Positions 39,959 to 52,982 of a stretch of DNA of 64,000 nt are shown piece after piece. The stretch is from Cacajao melanocephalus (taxonomy: Eukaryota > Chordata > Mammalia > Primates > Pitheciidae). The stretch covers positions 124,001 through 188,000 of the forward strand of contig CAUYLG010062989.1 in NCBI GenBank assembly GCA_963573385.1, read 5' to 3'. How positions within the stretch are numbered: position 1 is the first letter of the stretch; each line of letters begins with the position of its first letter. The position numbers were made by a program, and so were the translations under genes. Under the pieces are notes generated by a model, which saw only the letters and a list, made by a program, of their open reading frames with translations, ran no database searches and was not told where the DNA came from.

Positions 39959-42252
39959 CTGGGGAGGAGCCTCTGGGGACCTGAATGTTTACAAGAACCT
40001 TTACAGCACCTCCATCTCACAAAGAGGACTGAGTAGGAAAACCAGGCCTGTAGGGGAGGGCTCAAATGGGAGGGAAAGAGAGTACAGAGGCAGATTACTA
40101 GGCATCAAGGCCTAACAACAACCATGTATTGGGGAAAACAATTTTGTTCAAGAGGGCTATTTATAGGGATGTTTTTCCTCAGTACTCCCTTCCCCCATCT
40201 CCTCCCTTTTGTGTTAAAAGGCGCCTGGCAGATTGGTAAAGGGTTACAGGCAGTGGACAGGAAACTATGGAACACAATGAACGGGGCGGGGACAGATCCC
40301 CACCCACCTAAGAAAATCGCTGGCTCCAATATTCAGAGACCCTGGGAGGAGACAGACTGAGCTCAGAGTTCTGCTCCTTCCCTGGTTGTCTTTCTCAAAG
40401 CCAGAAAGAGGCAACCTGCTCAAAGGGGTGCAGAACAGAGCAAGAGGGGGAGCAGGGCAGAATGAGGCAACAAACCATAACAAGATTATTAAAAATAAGT
40501 CAAATAAGCAATTCATTCTCTTTCCTGAGGTCTGCTGTATTCTGTAAGAAATGAAGGTTTTGCTACCCAAAGACCCTGTCCAGTGTGGGAGCTCCAAAGA
40601 TACAGCACAAAAGGCAAGAGAAATCATCCCAAACCCAGCAGCTGAAAGGGACCCCAGAACCTACTGTAAGGTCTTGGACACACCCTGTCAGGCTTCTGGG
40701 GGCTGCTGCTGACAGGAACAGCCCCCTGAATCCTTCCCTCTGGGCCACTGGACACAAATCTCCACCCAAATGGTTTCAAATTCAGACTTAAAGCCTAATG
40801 CTAGACCCTGTGAAAATTCAGACATTGGTATAATAATAATTCCACTCACGGCACTTGTCTCTTTCTGTGGCCTTGTGAAGTCTCTCATCCGCATATGACT
40901 CTAGGAAGGAAGTGTCCTGCTGCTGTTTGGCAGTGTCTAGTGCCCATGGTGGAGTGGGACAAGGGGGTCTTGTACTGCCTGGTTTGTTCATTTCTGAAAC
41001 ACTGAAGGTTGATTTAATGCTACAACTGTGCATATGGGTCAAATGTCATTGTGGTTTTTTAAACACTATAGAACACAAAATATTTGCAAACCTTTATTTT
41101 TTAATACTATTCACTACAAAGAAATTAGAGTATAAGTACAATATTGGTGAGGAAAAACTTATTTCTCAAATTATTTCAAATAATGTATGCAGATGTCTCA
41201 TCTAATCTCTAGTCTTAACTTCTCAGCTTCTCCTCAGTCTTGCATTTTATACTATCAAAGGACATTTCCTCCTGAAATTTCTGATGTGGCCCTTGATGTG
41301 TAAAGAAGTATGTATTATTCTCCAAGTAAACAATTTTTACTCTTACCAGTCCCCAGTCTTATAAACCTGGAGAGGTTTTGGACTCTACTCTGTCCTGCAT
41401 CTAGTCTTTCAAATAAATGTCTGAGATTCTGAGTTAGCAGTTAGGGGCACTGATCAATGCATGGTTACTACAAAAAATAAGACTTCATTTGTCATCTAGT
41501 CTTTTTCTTTCTTGAATTCCCTTTACATCGCCCTTTCTACCCCCAAATTGGTCATTGATGGTAAAGTAACTGAATTACGTTCTCTGCTGGGGAAGTGAGG
41601 ATATAAAGCAGTCTCCCAATGTTTTGTTTGCCCTAACTAATGCAGCTTTGCAACTCTGGGAACTATAATATTCAATGTCGGGGGAGGAGAGAGACAGAGA
41701 GAAAGAAATTATGTGTAATAATGACTAGATCTGTTCAACTTTTAGGCTGGGAGTGAGGTCATTTAAAGCCCTTCTCTTTCTTCACTTTTTATCATAGCAC
41801 CTGCTTGATCTTGGAAGCCTTTTTAGAAGGAAAACTGGCTTTTATAATTGCAGAGATGGTGGAACAATGGGAAGTCAGATGGTCAGGATAGGAAACTGAT
41901 TCTGATTCTCATTTCTTCTCTCCCATCAGGTTAACTTTTCCTTCATTCAGTACTGTTTGATTAGGGATTGGTACTGTGGATCTCTCTGCTCCAGTCCACT
42001 AATATTGCTTAATTTGGAAACTTAGAAGCAACAATTGGCAGCATAACATAAATCCGGAAACTGATGCCCAGGGAAATGCACTAATGGAACTTGGGATACA
42101 CAACATTTTAGAAGACCTTTTGCTCTGGCCAAGTACATCCTTTACTGGCTTCAGAACCCCATGACATTGGTGGCTGGACTAAGGGGGTGCATAAGTCCTC
42201 TCTCATAGGAAAGCATCATCTAACAACTGATCTCAACACTAGATACCACATA
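39959..42252. other. unique intergenic sequence
   Basis: About 2.3 kb without a recognised repeat, the longest such stretch between the two islands. No coding frame with known similarity was seen. Short open frames at 40.1-41.2 kb overlap on both strands and look like chance. Its survival as non-repetitive DNA makes it a candidate for distal regulatory sequence, which is inference only. Confidence 0.45.
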
Positions 42253-42257
42253 AGCAC

Positions 42258-42639
42258 TGATATGATTAGACTCTGTGTCCCCACCCAATCTCATGTCAAA
42301 TTGTAATCCTCACATCTCAAGGGCAGGACCTGCTGGGAGGTGATTAAATCATGGGGGTAGATTTCCCCCATGCTGTTTTCATGATAGTAAGTGAGTTCTC
42401 ATGGGAGCTAATGATTTAAATGTGTGGCACTTCGCTTCTCACACTCTCTTTCCTGCTCCACCATGGGAAGATGTGCTTTGCTTCCCCTTCACCTTCTACC
42501 ATGATTGTAAGCTTCCTGAACCCTCCCAGTTATGCTTCCTCTTAAGCCGGTAGAACTGTGAGTCATTTAAACTTCTTTTCTTCATAAATTACCTAGTCTC
42601 AGGTAGTTCTTTATTGCAGTGTGAAAATGGACTAATACA
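42258..42639 (+). repeat. THE1 5' LTR
   Basis: 382 bp from TGATATGATTAGACTCTG to GGACTAATACA. It includes the CACTTCGCTTCTCACACTC segment and a CTTCTTTTCTTCATAAATT end region. Confidence 0.93.
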
Positions 42640-44221
42640 GAAAATTGGTACCAGAAGAGTGGGGTTCTGCTATAATGATACTTGAAAATGTGGAAGTAAC
42701 TTTGGAACTGGGTAACAGGCAGAGGTTGGAACAGTTCAGAGGGCTCAGAAGAAGAAAGGAATATTTGGGAGAGTTTGGAACTTCCTAGAGACTTGTTGAA
42801 TGGTTTTGACCAAAATGCTGATAGTGACATGGACAATGAAGTCCAGACTGAGATGGTCTCAGATGGAAATGAAGAATTTATTTGGAATAAAGGTTACTCT
42901 TGCTATGCTTTAGCAAAGAGACTGGTGGCATTTTCCCCCTGCCATAGAGATCTGTGAAACTTTGAACTTGAGAGAGATTATTTAGGGCATCTGGCAGAAG
43001 AAATTTCTAAACAACAAAGAACTCAAGATTTTGCCTGGCTGCTCCTAACAGAATACAGTCATATGCATTCACAAAGAGATGGTCTGAAATTGGAACTTGT
43101 GTTTAAAAGGGAAGTAGAGCATAAAAGTTTGGAAAATGTGCAGCCTGACCATGTAGTAGGAAATAAAAGCCTATTTTCTGGGGAGAAATTCAAGCCAATT
43201 GCAGAAATTTGCAGAAATAAGGAGAAACCAAAATGTAATAGCCAAGACAATGGGGAATGTCTCCAGAGCATGTCAGAGATCTACACAGCAGTCCCACCCA
43301 TCATAAGCCAGGAGGCCTACAGGGCTCCACTGCTCTGTGCAGCCTTGGGACATGGCGCCCTAGTCCCAGTTGCTCCAGCCCCAGTTGTGGCTAAAAGGGC
43401 CCAAGGTACAGCTCAGGTCATTGCTTCAGAGGGTGCAAGCCCCAAGCCTTGGTGGCTTCCATGTGGTGTTGGGCCTATAGGTGCACAGAAGGCAAGAATT
43501 GTGGTTTGGAAACTTCCACCTAGATTTCAAAGGATGTATGGAAATATCTGAATGTCCAGGTAGAAGTATGCTGCAGGGGTGGAGCCCTTGTGGAAAACCT
43601 CTACTAGGATAGTGTGGAGGGAAAATGTGGGGTAGGAACCCCCACACAGAGTCCCCACTGAGGCACTGCCTAGTGGAGCTGTGAAAAGAGGGCCACTGTC
43701 TTCCAGACCCCAGATCCATGAACAGCTTGCACTGTTCACCTGGAAAAGCCACAGGAACTCAATGCCAGGATGTGAGAGCAGTTATGGAGTCTATACCCAT
43801 CAAAGGCTTTGCCACAGGGATGGAGCTGACCAAGGCCTTTGGAGCCCACCCCTTGTGTCAGTGTGGCCTGAATGTGTGACACAGAGTCAAAGTAGACTAC
43901 CTGGAAGCTATAACATTAATGACTGCCCTGCTAGGTTTCAGACGTGCATGGGCCTTGTAGTCCCTTTGTTTGGACCAAATTTCTCCCTTCTGGAATTGGA
44001 GCATTTACACAATGCCTGTATGCACATTGTATCTTGGAAGTAACTAACTTGCTTTTGATTTTACAAGCTCATAGGCAGAAGAGACTTGCCTTGTCTCAGA
44101 TGAGACTTTGGACTTGGACTTTTGAGTTAATGCTGGAATGAGTTAAGACTTTGGGGGACTGTTGGAAAATGATTTTGCAATGTGAGAAGGATATGAGATT
44201 TGGAAGGGGCCAGGGGCAGAA

Positions 44222-44559
44222 TGATATTGTTTGGCTCTATGTCCCCACCCAAATCTCATGACAAATTGTAATCCCCATTTGTCAGAGGAGGGACCTGGTG
44301 GGAGGTGATTGGATCATGGAGTCAGATTTCCCCCATGCTCTTCTCATGATAGTAAGTGAGTTCTCGTGAGATCTGATGGTTTAAAAGGAAGATGTGACTT
44401 TCTATCCCTTCACCTTCTGCCATAATTGTAAGTTTCCTGAGGCCTTCCAATTATGCTTCCTGTTAAGCCTGCAGAATTGTGAGTCAATTAACCCTCTTTC
44501 TTCATAAATTACTCAGTCTCAGGTAGTTCTTTATAGTAGTATGAAAATGGACTAATACA
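44222..44559 (+). repeat. THE1 3' LTR
   Basis: 338 bp from TGATATTGTTTGGCTCTATG to GGACTAATACA. It is about 44 bp shorter than the 5' LTR, mainly through loss of sequence between the GGTTTAAA region and the CCCTTCACCTTCTGCC segment. The two LTRs were identical at insertion. Confidence 0.92.
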
Positions 44560-47500
44560 AGCACCTTTAAAATAGAGGTGACTGAGTGGGTGTATGGCCA
44601 TTTCTGTGTCTTCTTTTGAGAAATGTCTGTTCAGATCATTTGCTCATTTTTTAATTGGGATTTTTTTTTTCTGTTGAGATATTTGAGTTCCTTGTATATT
44701 CTAGATATTTATTATCTGTCAGATGAGTAATTTGTAAATATTTTCTCCCATTCTATAGATTGTCTTTTCATTCTGTTGAATGTTTCATTTCCAGTACAGA
44801 AGCTTTTTAGTTTGCTGTGATTTTATTTATTTTTTTCTTATGTTGGCTGGGATTTTGAGATCTTATTAAAATATTTTCCCAGACAAATGACCTGAAGCAA
44901 CTCCCCTAGGTTTTCTTCATGTAGTTTTATTGTTTCAGATCTTATATTTAGGTCTTTGATACAGTTTGAGTTGATTTTTATATACATTTAGGTCTTTGAT
45001 ACAGTTTGAATTGATTTTTATATTTAATTTAGATATATGAAACTAGGTGAGGATCTAGTTTCATTCTTTTGCATGTAGATATCCAGTTTCCCCAGCACAA
45101 TTTATTAGAGAGACTTTTCTTTCCTTATAAGTGTTCTTGATGCCTTTGTCAAAAATTAGTTGGCTATAAATATATGGATTAGTTTCTGGGATTTTGACTT
45201 TGTTTCATTGGTCTATGTGTCTGTTTTTATTCCAGTGTCATGATGTTCTACTGTTAAAAAAAAAATCTGTACTACTACAGCCTTGTAGTATATTTTGAGA
45301 TATAATAGTGTAATACCTCCAGCTTTGTTCCTTTTGCTGAGAATTGCTTTGTCTGTTTGGGGTCTCCGTGGTTCTTTAAAAATGTCAGGATTTTTTTTTC
45401 TATTTTTATAGAGAATGTCATTGTTATTTTGATAGAGATTGCATTGAATATGTAGATTTAACAATGTTAATTTATCTAATCAAGGAGCATGAGATGCTTT
45501 TCCATTTGTACCATCTTCAATTGCCTTCATCAGTGTTTTGTAGTTTTCCTTGTAGAGGTCTTTTGCCTCCTTGGTTAAATTGATTTTCATATTTTTTTTA
45601 TTGTAGCTATTGAAAATCGGATTGCCTTCTTGATTTCTTTTTCAATTACATTGTTGTTTGTGTATGGAAACACTACTGATTTTTGTATGTTAATTTTGTA
45701 CTCTGTAACTTTACTGAACTTATCAGTTCTCAGTTTTTGATAGTATCTTTAGGACATTCTATATGTAAAATAATAATCTGCAAGTGGGGACAGTCTGACT
45801 TCTTTCTTCCCAATTTGGATGCCCTTTATTTCTCTCTTGCCTAATTGCTCTAGCTAGGACTTCCAGTACTATTTTGAATGAGTGATGAAAATGAACATCC
45901 TTGTCTTGTTCTAGTTCTCAGGGGAAAAGTTTTCTGCTTTCTTTTGTTCGGTAAGATGTTAGCTGTAGGTTTGTCACACATGGCCTTTATTATGTTGAGA
46001 TACTTTTCTTCTATACTTAATTTACTAGGAGGAAATTATCATAGAGGGCTGTTGAATTTTATCAAAAGTTTTTCTGAATCTGTTGAGATGATCATACAGT
46101 TTCCATCCTTCACTTAACTGATGTGATGTATGACATTTATTTATTTGTATGTGTTGAACTGTTCTTACATCTTTGAGATAAATCCCACTTTATCATGGTG
46201 CAGTATCTTTTGGATGTGCTGTTGGATTTGTTTTGCTACTATTTCTTGAGTATTTGTGTGATTATGTTCATCAGAGATATTGCCCTGTAGTTTTCTTTTT
46301 TTTATTGTGTCCTTGTCTGGTTTTGATATCAGGGTCATGCTATACCCATAGAATGAGTTAGGAAGAATTCCTTCTGCTTCAATTTTTTTTAATTGCTTGA
46401 GGATAACTGGCATTAGTATTTCTTTAAAGGTTCAGTAGAATTCAGTGGCAAAGGGATCCTGTTCTGGACTTTTCCTTGTTGGGAGTTTTTTAAATTACTA
46501 ATTCAATCTCATTACATGTTACTAGTCTGCTCAGATTTTCTATTTCTTCTTTATTAAATCTTGGTAGGCTATGGGTCCCCAGGAACTTATCCATTTTCTC
46601 TAGGTTTTCTAATTTTTTAGCATATATCTCTTCATAGAGTCTCTAATGAGCCTTTTTATTTCTGTGGTATCCATTGTGACATCTTTTTCATGTCTGATTT
46701 TCTTTATTTGGGTCTTCTCTCTTTTTTCATAGTCTGGCTAATGGTTTGTCAATTTTGTTTATTCTTTTTAAAAAACAGGTTTTTGTTTCATTGATCTTTT
46801 TTTTGTTTTTAGCCTCAATTTTTAAATTGTTTGCTCTTATTTTTATTATTTCTATCCTTCTATTAACTTTGGGTTTGGTTTGTTCTTGCTTTTCTAGTTC
46901 CTTGAGGTGCATTGTTAGGTTATTTATTTGAACTCTTTCTACTTTTTTTGATGCTGGTGTTTAGTACTCTAAATTTCTCTCTTAGCATACTTTTGCTGCA
47001 TTCCATAGGTTTTGGTATGTTGCATTTCAATTTTCATTTGTTTCAAAGAATTTTAAATTTCATTCTTAATTTCTTCTTTCCCCTACTGGTTCTTTAGGAG
47101 CATGTGGCCTAATTTCCATGTATTTCTCTAGTTTTGAATATCCATCTTGTTATAGTATCTAGTGGTATTCCATTGTAGTCCAGTAAGATACTTGATATAA
47201 TTTTAATTTTTAAATATTTTCTGGGATTTGTTTTGTATCTTAATATATGGTCAAACCTGAAGAATGTTCCATGTGCTGCTAAAAAATATGTGTATTCTGC
47301 AGCTGTTTGGTGAAATGTTTTGAAAATGCCTGTTTGGTCTACCTGGTCTATGGTGCAGTTTAAATCTGATGTTTCTTTGTTTTTATGTCTAGATGATCTG
47401 TGCAATGCTGTGAGTGAGGTGTGGAAGTCCCAAACAATTATTGTATTGGGGTCTATCTTGCCCTTTAGCTATAATATTTGTTTTATATATCTATGCTGCA

Positions 47501-48593
47501 GTGTTGGGTGCATGTGTATTTATAATTGTTATATTGTCTTGCTGAATAGATTCCTGTATTATTATATAATGAACTTCTTTGTCTCTTTTTACAGCTTTTA
47601 ACTTGGAGTCTACTTTTTTCTGATATAAGTATAGCTACTTCTGCTTGCGTTTGTTTTCCATTTGCATGAAATACCTTCTTCCATACCTTCACTTTCAGGC
47701 TATGTGCATCTTTACAGGTGAGGTAGGTTTCCTGTAGGCAGCATATAGTTTGGTCTTGTTTAATGCATTTAACCAACCTATATCTCTTAATGGAGACTTT
47801 AATCTATTTACGTTTAAGGTTATTATTGACAGGTGAGGACTTACCCTTGTAATTTTATTGTTTTTTAAATCTTTTTAATATCCTTTGTTCCTTGCTTCCT
47901 CTCTTATTGTTTATTCTTGTTGTTGGGTGGTTTTCTGTAGTAATAAGATCTGATTCCTTTTTCATTGCCTTTAGTGTATTGGCTGTAACAGTGGGTTTTT
48001 TTTAAAAAACATAACTTTTGCTTGATTTCATGATGTGGTTATCATCTTCTCACTTCCAGATGTAAGACTCCCTTGAGTATTTCTTATAAGACCAGTTTAG
48101 AGGTGACAAATTCCCTAAGTGTTTGCTTGTCTGTGAAAATTTTATATTTCCTTCATTTGTAAAGGATAGCTTTGCTGGGTACAATATACTTCAGTGACAG
48201 TTTTTTCCTTCAGTATTTAGAATAGATCATCCCAGTCCCTCCTGGTCTATAATGTTTCTGCTGAGAAATCCACTAATATTTATAATAATCTAAGAGATTC
48301 CCTTATGTGTGACTTGATACTTTTCTCTTGCTCCTTTTAAAATTGTCTTTGAATTTTAAAAATTTGACTATAATGCACCTAAGATAGGATTTGTTTAAGT
48401 TGAATCTCTTTGGAGTTCTTTGAGCTTCCTGGGTCTAAATCTCTATTGTCTGTGTCCCAAGACTTGAAACATTTTCTGCTATGGTTTCATTAAGTATGTT
48501 TTACTCACCTCCTCCTTTCTGCTCTCCTGGAATGCCCATAATACTAACATTTATTTACTTAATAGTGTTCCATAAATCCTATAGGCTTCCTTC

Positions 48594-48710
48594 ACTCTTT
48601 TTCATTATTTTTTCTTTTTTCCTCCCTTCCTTATTTCTTTCACTTTTTTCACTTTTTTTCTCTTTTTCTTTTTTTCTTTATCTTTTTCTTTCTTTCCTGC
48701 CTGTACTATT
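48594..48710. repeat. polypyrimidine low-complexity tract
   Basis: About 115 bp almost entirely of T and C, with TTTCTTTTT-type units, within the L1 ORF1 region. On the L1 sense strand it is a polypurine tract. Confidence 0.85.
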
Positions 48711-48728
48711 TCAAAAGACATAACTTGA

Positions 48729-49234
<506 letters not shown>

Positions 49235-49884
49235 TTCTCAGTTGATATTCTTGCATGAAATTCTCCAGCTCTAGGGTTTCTGTTTGGTTCTTCAATTATG
49301 AATTCAAATTATGAATTGTTTTCATGATTTTGCTGAATTGTCTATTTATATTCTCTTGTATTTCACTTGAGTTTCCTTAAGATTATTATTTTGAATTATT
49401 TCTCTGGCATTTTGTATATTTCGTTATGATTGGAGTCTGTTACTGAACAATTACTATTTTCCTTTAGGAGTAATGTTTTCTTATTTTTTCATGGTTTATA
49501 TGTTCCTACATTAATTTCTATAAATCTGGTGGAAAAGTCACCTCTTCTATATTTTTGGAGATTGTTTCATAGGGAAAGACTTATTTGTATGAATGGGTCT
49601 TGGGGTGTCAGTTTTGTGGGGTATGTTGACCTTGACTGTGGGTGGACACAGTCGTATAGTCTCAGTGTACTTTCTTCAGCTGTAATCCATACTAGTGGCA
49701 TTTGCAAGTTTCTCGGTGGCCTAGGCTGAGAGAGTTTGTGGTGACTGCTGTGGTTTTGCCAGGAGTGGGTTTGCTGGGGTGTTTCTTGGGTTGGGGGTGC
49801 ATGTGTACATATGATGAGTTTGTCAATTTGTAGTCTGGCTCACTGAGGTTGGGGCCACAGAGCTGTTACTCTGGCTGAAAGCAT

Positions 49885-50600
49885 AGACACATGGTTGCTC
49901 AGCCAGCTTGAGGGCATGCCTGCAGGAGTGTTCTTCAGTGTTGGTATGCAGTTATACAGCTGTTTGGCTGAGCTGGGAATATGTCTGCCAGGGGTAGCCA
50001 GAAGGGGTGTTTCTCAGGCCCAGAACATGGGTGCAAGGCTGTTCAGCTGGTCTGAGGGTGTGCCTGCCAGGGATGGTCCATGGGACTCTTTCTCAGGCCT
50101 GGTATATAGATGCAGGGCTGCTCAGCCAGCCTGTCTGTACAGGGCAATCTATGAGGCTGTTTCTCAGGCCTAGGATACAGCTACACAGCTGCTCAGTTGG
50201 CCTTGGGTGCGTTGCCAAGGAGTGGCCCATGGGAAACTTCTCAGGTTTGGGATACAGATACAAGGCTGCTCAGCTGGCTCGGGGCATGCCCACTAGAGAC
50301 AGCCTATGGGGTTGTTTCTCAGGTCCAGTGTGCAAATGCATGGCTGCTTGTCCAGTCTGGGGTGTGTCTGCCAGTGGCAGCCCACAGGGCTATTTCTCAG
50401 GTCTGAGACATGGACTTCTAGTGACTTGACTGTTCTGCGGGCCTGCTCACCAGGAGTGACCTTCAGGATGATTTCTCAAGCCCTTTTAGGGAGTGCAGGC
50501 CCATTGGCAGGCTGGGGCATGGTAGGGTGGAGGCTCTGGGGACATGCAGGGCTGTTTCTCAGGTCCTGAGCATGGATGTATAGCCACTTCACTGGTTGGG
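49885..50600. repeat. tandem array of about nine 78-bp units in the L1 5' UTR
   Basis: The marker TTCTCAGG, or a near copy, recurs at 49931, 50011, 50090, 50161, 50238, 50316, 50394, 50473 and 50556. Spacing is 80, 79, 71, 77, 78, 78, 79 and 83 bases. Units also share GGCTGCTCAGC and GGCATGCC-like blocks. Because 78 is divisible by three, long open frames run through the array (for example 50007-50429), but they look like a by-product. Confidence 0.88.
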
Positions 50601-51052
50601 GAACATATCAGATGCTTGGAGGCTCAGGGGCCTCTCCCCATTAGGGGAGTATATGTAGTAGTTTAGTTTGGCCAGCTCAAGGGTGGTTTCACCCTGGGCA
50701 GACTGGCAGACTGTTCCTCCTTCTAAAAGTATGGTGACAGGAATTGGTTTCCCTTCTATGCAGGACCAGAGGCACAGCTGATCCTTGGCCCAATCTTCAT
50801 ACTGGAGTTGTGGCATTCAGCCACCCATGTGGGATTGGTACAATGAATATGGAGCCCAGTGCTAGGGAGGTGCAGTGGCTACTGGCCACCAGAGCAGGGC
50901 ACACTCCAGAGATAGCTCTGGTCTCAAGATGGTACCATGCTGCAGCAGCTTGGCTCACAGAGGGTGGGTGGGAACAAAGAGTGCACACCCTTTGCTCTTA
51001 ATCAGAGCCACATAGCTGTGTGAATTTCCACCAGCTCTCCCAACTGGGCTCA

Positions 51053-51384
<332 letters not shown>

Positions 51385-51695
51385 CAGGTGTTTGCAATGG
51401 TAATAGGGGCTGATAGGGATCATCTGTTTCCTTTTTCCTTGCAATAAGAAGTCCCGCCTGTCTCTCAGCTGATCTGATTTGAGCAAAAGAGATGGGGCTG
51501 CAACGGCTTATTGCCTCCACGCTGCCTTCCTGGACTTCCAATCACCACAGGTCCATCTCCACTTTCCCACTTCACTCCAGCACTCTCCTTTTAACACTCC
51601 AGTAAAATCTTAGCTGTTTATGAGTTGCCTTGATCCTTTCTTGTCAGGGAGATGAATGCCAGGAATCTCTAGTCAGTTATCTTGCTTTTCTACAG

Positions 51696-52775
51696 TATTT
51701 ATTTACAGGAGAGAAAGTTGCTGCCATCCTTGGTGATGAAGGAAACAGCACATGCTGATAGGCACCAGTCCTCAACAAGTGCAGATAAGAGGGATCACAG
51801 GCAGCAACAGAATTCTGAGGTATCTCCATGTGAGCAAAGAGCTTTTCTAGTAAATTGCACCATGACACTCTGCTAAAGGCATAATTTATATTATTACCAA
51901 ATAGCTTCTCAGTTAGTCTTTCCGTTAACATTCCTACACTAACTCCATACAAACTTGCTTCTTAGGTAATAGCCAAATAGAAATCAGATTTGGGAACCAA
52001 ATCAGATTTTCTTCCATAAACCCAGAAAAAAGTCTGCTTAGAATAAGCAAGGAGAAAGAGAAAAAAATGGGAAGAGGAAGAGATACATATAGGAAGAAAG
52101 AAAAATTGGAAAAAAAAAAAAAACATCGAAAACAAGCACTAGATTCAACTTCGGCATCTATCACAGGACATGCTCAACATTAAGAGGGGGCAGGAAACAA
52201 ATGGGGAGGAGGACAGATTTCCAGCTCCCCAAATCAGGTTGTCACCATGTGACTTCATTATCTTGCTTGATAAATTGTGAATTCATCCCACCATTTGGTG
52301 TAGATAATTGAGTTATCATCAAGACAACCTTGAAATGTACATCACGTGTACATTTCAGATAAGGTTTGTTTAATTAGCACAGGAATAATGAACACCTTGC
52401 TAGGTGCTCAGTATTACCTCCACCTTGAACTCTTACAAACTCGAACCTAACTTAACAAGAAGCGGGATCAAACGGTCCATCAGGCCATTCCAGATTGAAA
52501 ATCTTATGAAGCCGGAGGCATTTGGGGAAATTCTAAGTAAAGCATAGAAGAATCTCAGGGCTATGTTAAGGTCATTAACTGGCCTCACTGGTTCACCTAG
52601 ACAGCCCTGTTTTTCAACAAACTACATCTGCTGGGTTTGATGGTGATTATGGGGATTCCATACATAGCTAAAGTTATACTGTGAAGTGTTTTGAGAATTT
52701 CTTGTAAATTATTGTTTGCATACTTAACTGATAGCCTTCATTATGAGAAAGACCTTATTTAATAAAGTTGCATGT
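51696..52775. other. intergenic sequence, nothing recognised
   Basis: Includes a purine-rich tract at 52045-52125. No gene or named repeat was recognised. Confidence 0.4.
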
Positions 52776-52982
52776 AATTTAAAAATTAATTCAGATTTGA
52801 ATAAAGTCTGCTGATTAATATTGTATCAATATAAAATTTCTAATTTTGAGAATTATACTCACATTATATAAGATATTAATATTTGGGGAAGTTGGGTGAA
52901 GAGTATATGGGAAGTCCTTGACTATTTTTTTGTAAATTTTTTATAAGCTGGAATTACTTGAAAATGAAACATTAAAGTTTTT
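52776..52982 (+). mobile_element. L1ME-type 3' end fragment
   Basis: TTGTATCAATATAAAATTTC, then GGGGAAGTTGGGTGAAGAG and TATGGGAAGTCC match the last part of old L1 3' ends. Confidence 0.55.

Larger units (their letters stand above)
42258..44559 (+). mobile_element. complete THE1 (ERVL-MaLR) element with two LTRs
   Basis: A retrovirus-like element bounded by two LTRs, each starting TG and ending CA. The five-base target duplication AGCAC flanks it exactly (42253-42257 and 44560-44564). The internal region (42640-44221) starts AAATTGGTACCAGAAGAG, typical of THE1 internal sequence. MaLR elements lack a full set of retroviral genes and depended on partners to move. Open pieces such as 43063-43551 show no intact gene. 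It is a fossil with no coding function. Confidence 0.93.

Noticed and set aside
43063..43551. 162-codon open frame in the THE1 internal region
   Set aside because: Part of a non-autonomous retrovirus-like fossil. No conserved retroviral motif was seen in it.
50007..50429. 140-codon frame with internal repeats
   Set aside because: Arises because the 78-bp tandem unit is a multiple of three. It lies antisense in an L1 5' UTR, with no start context or domain.
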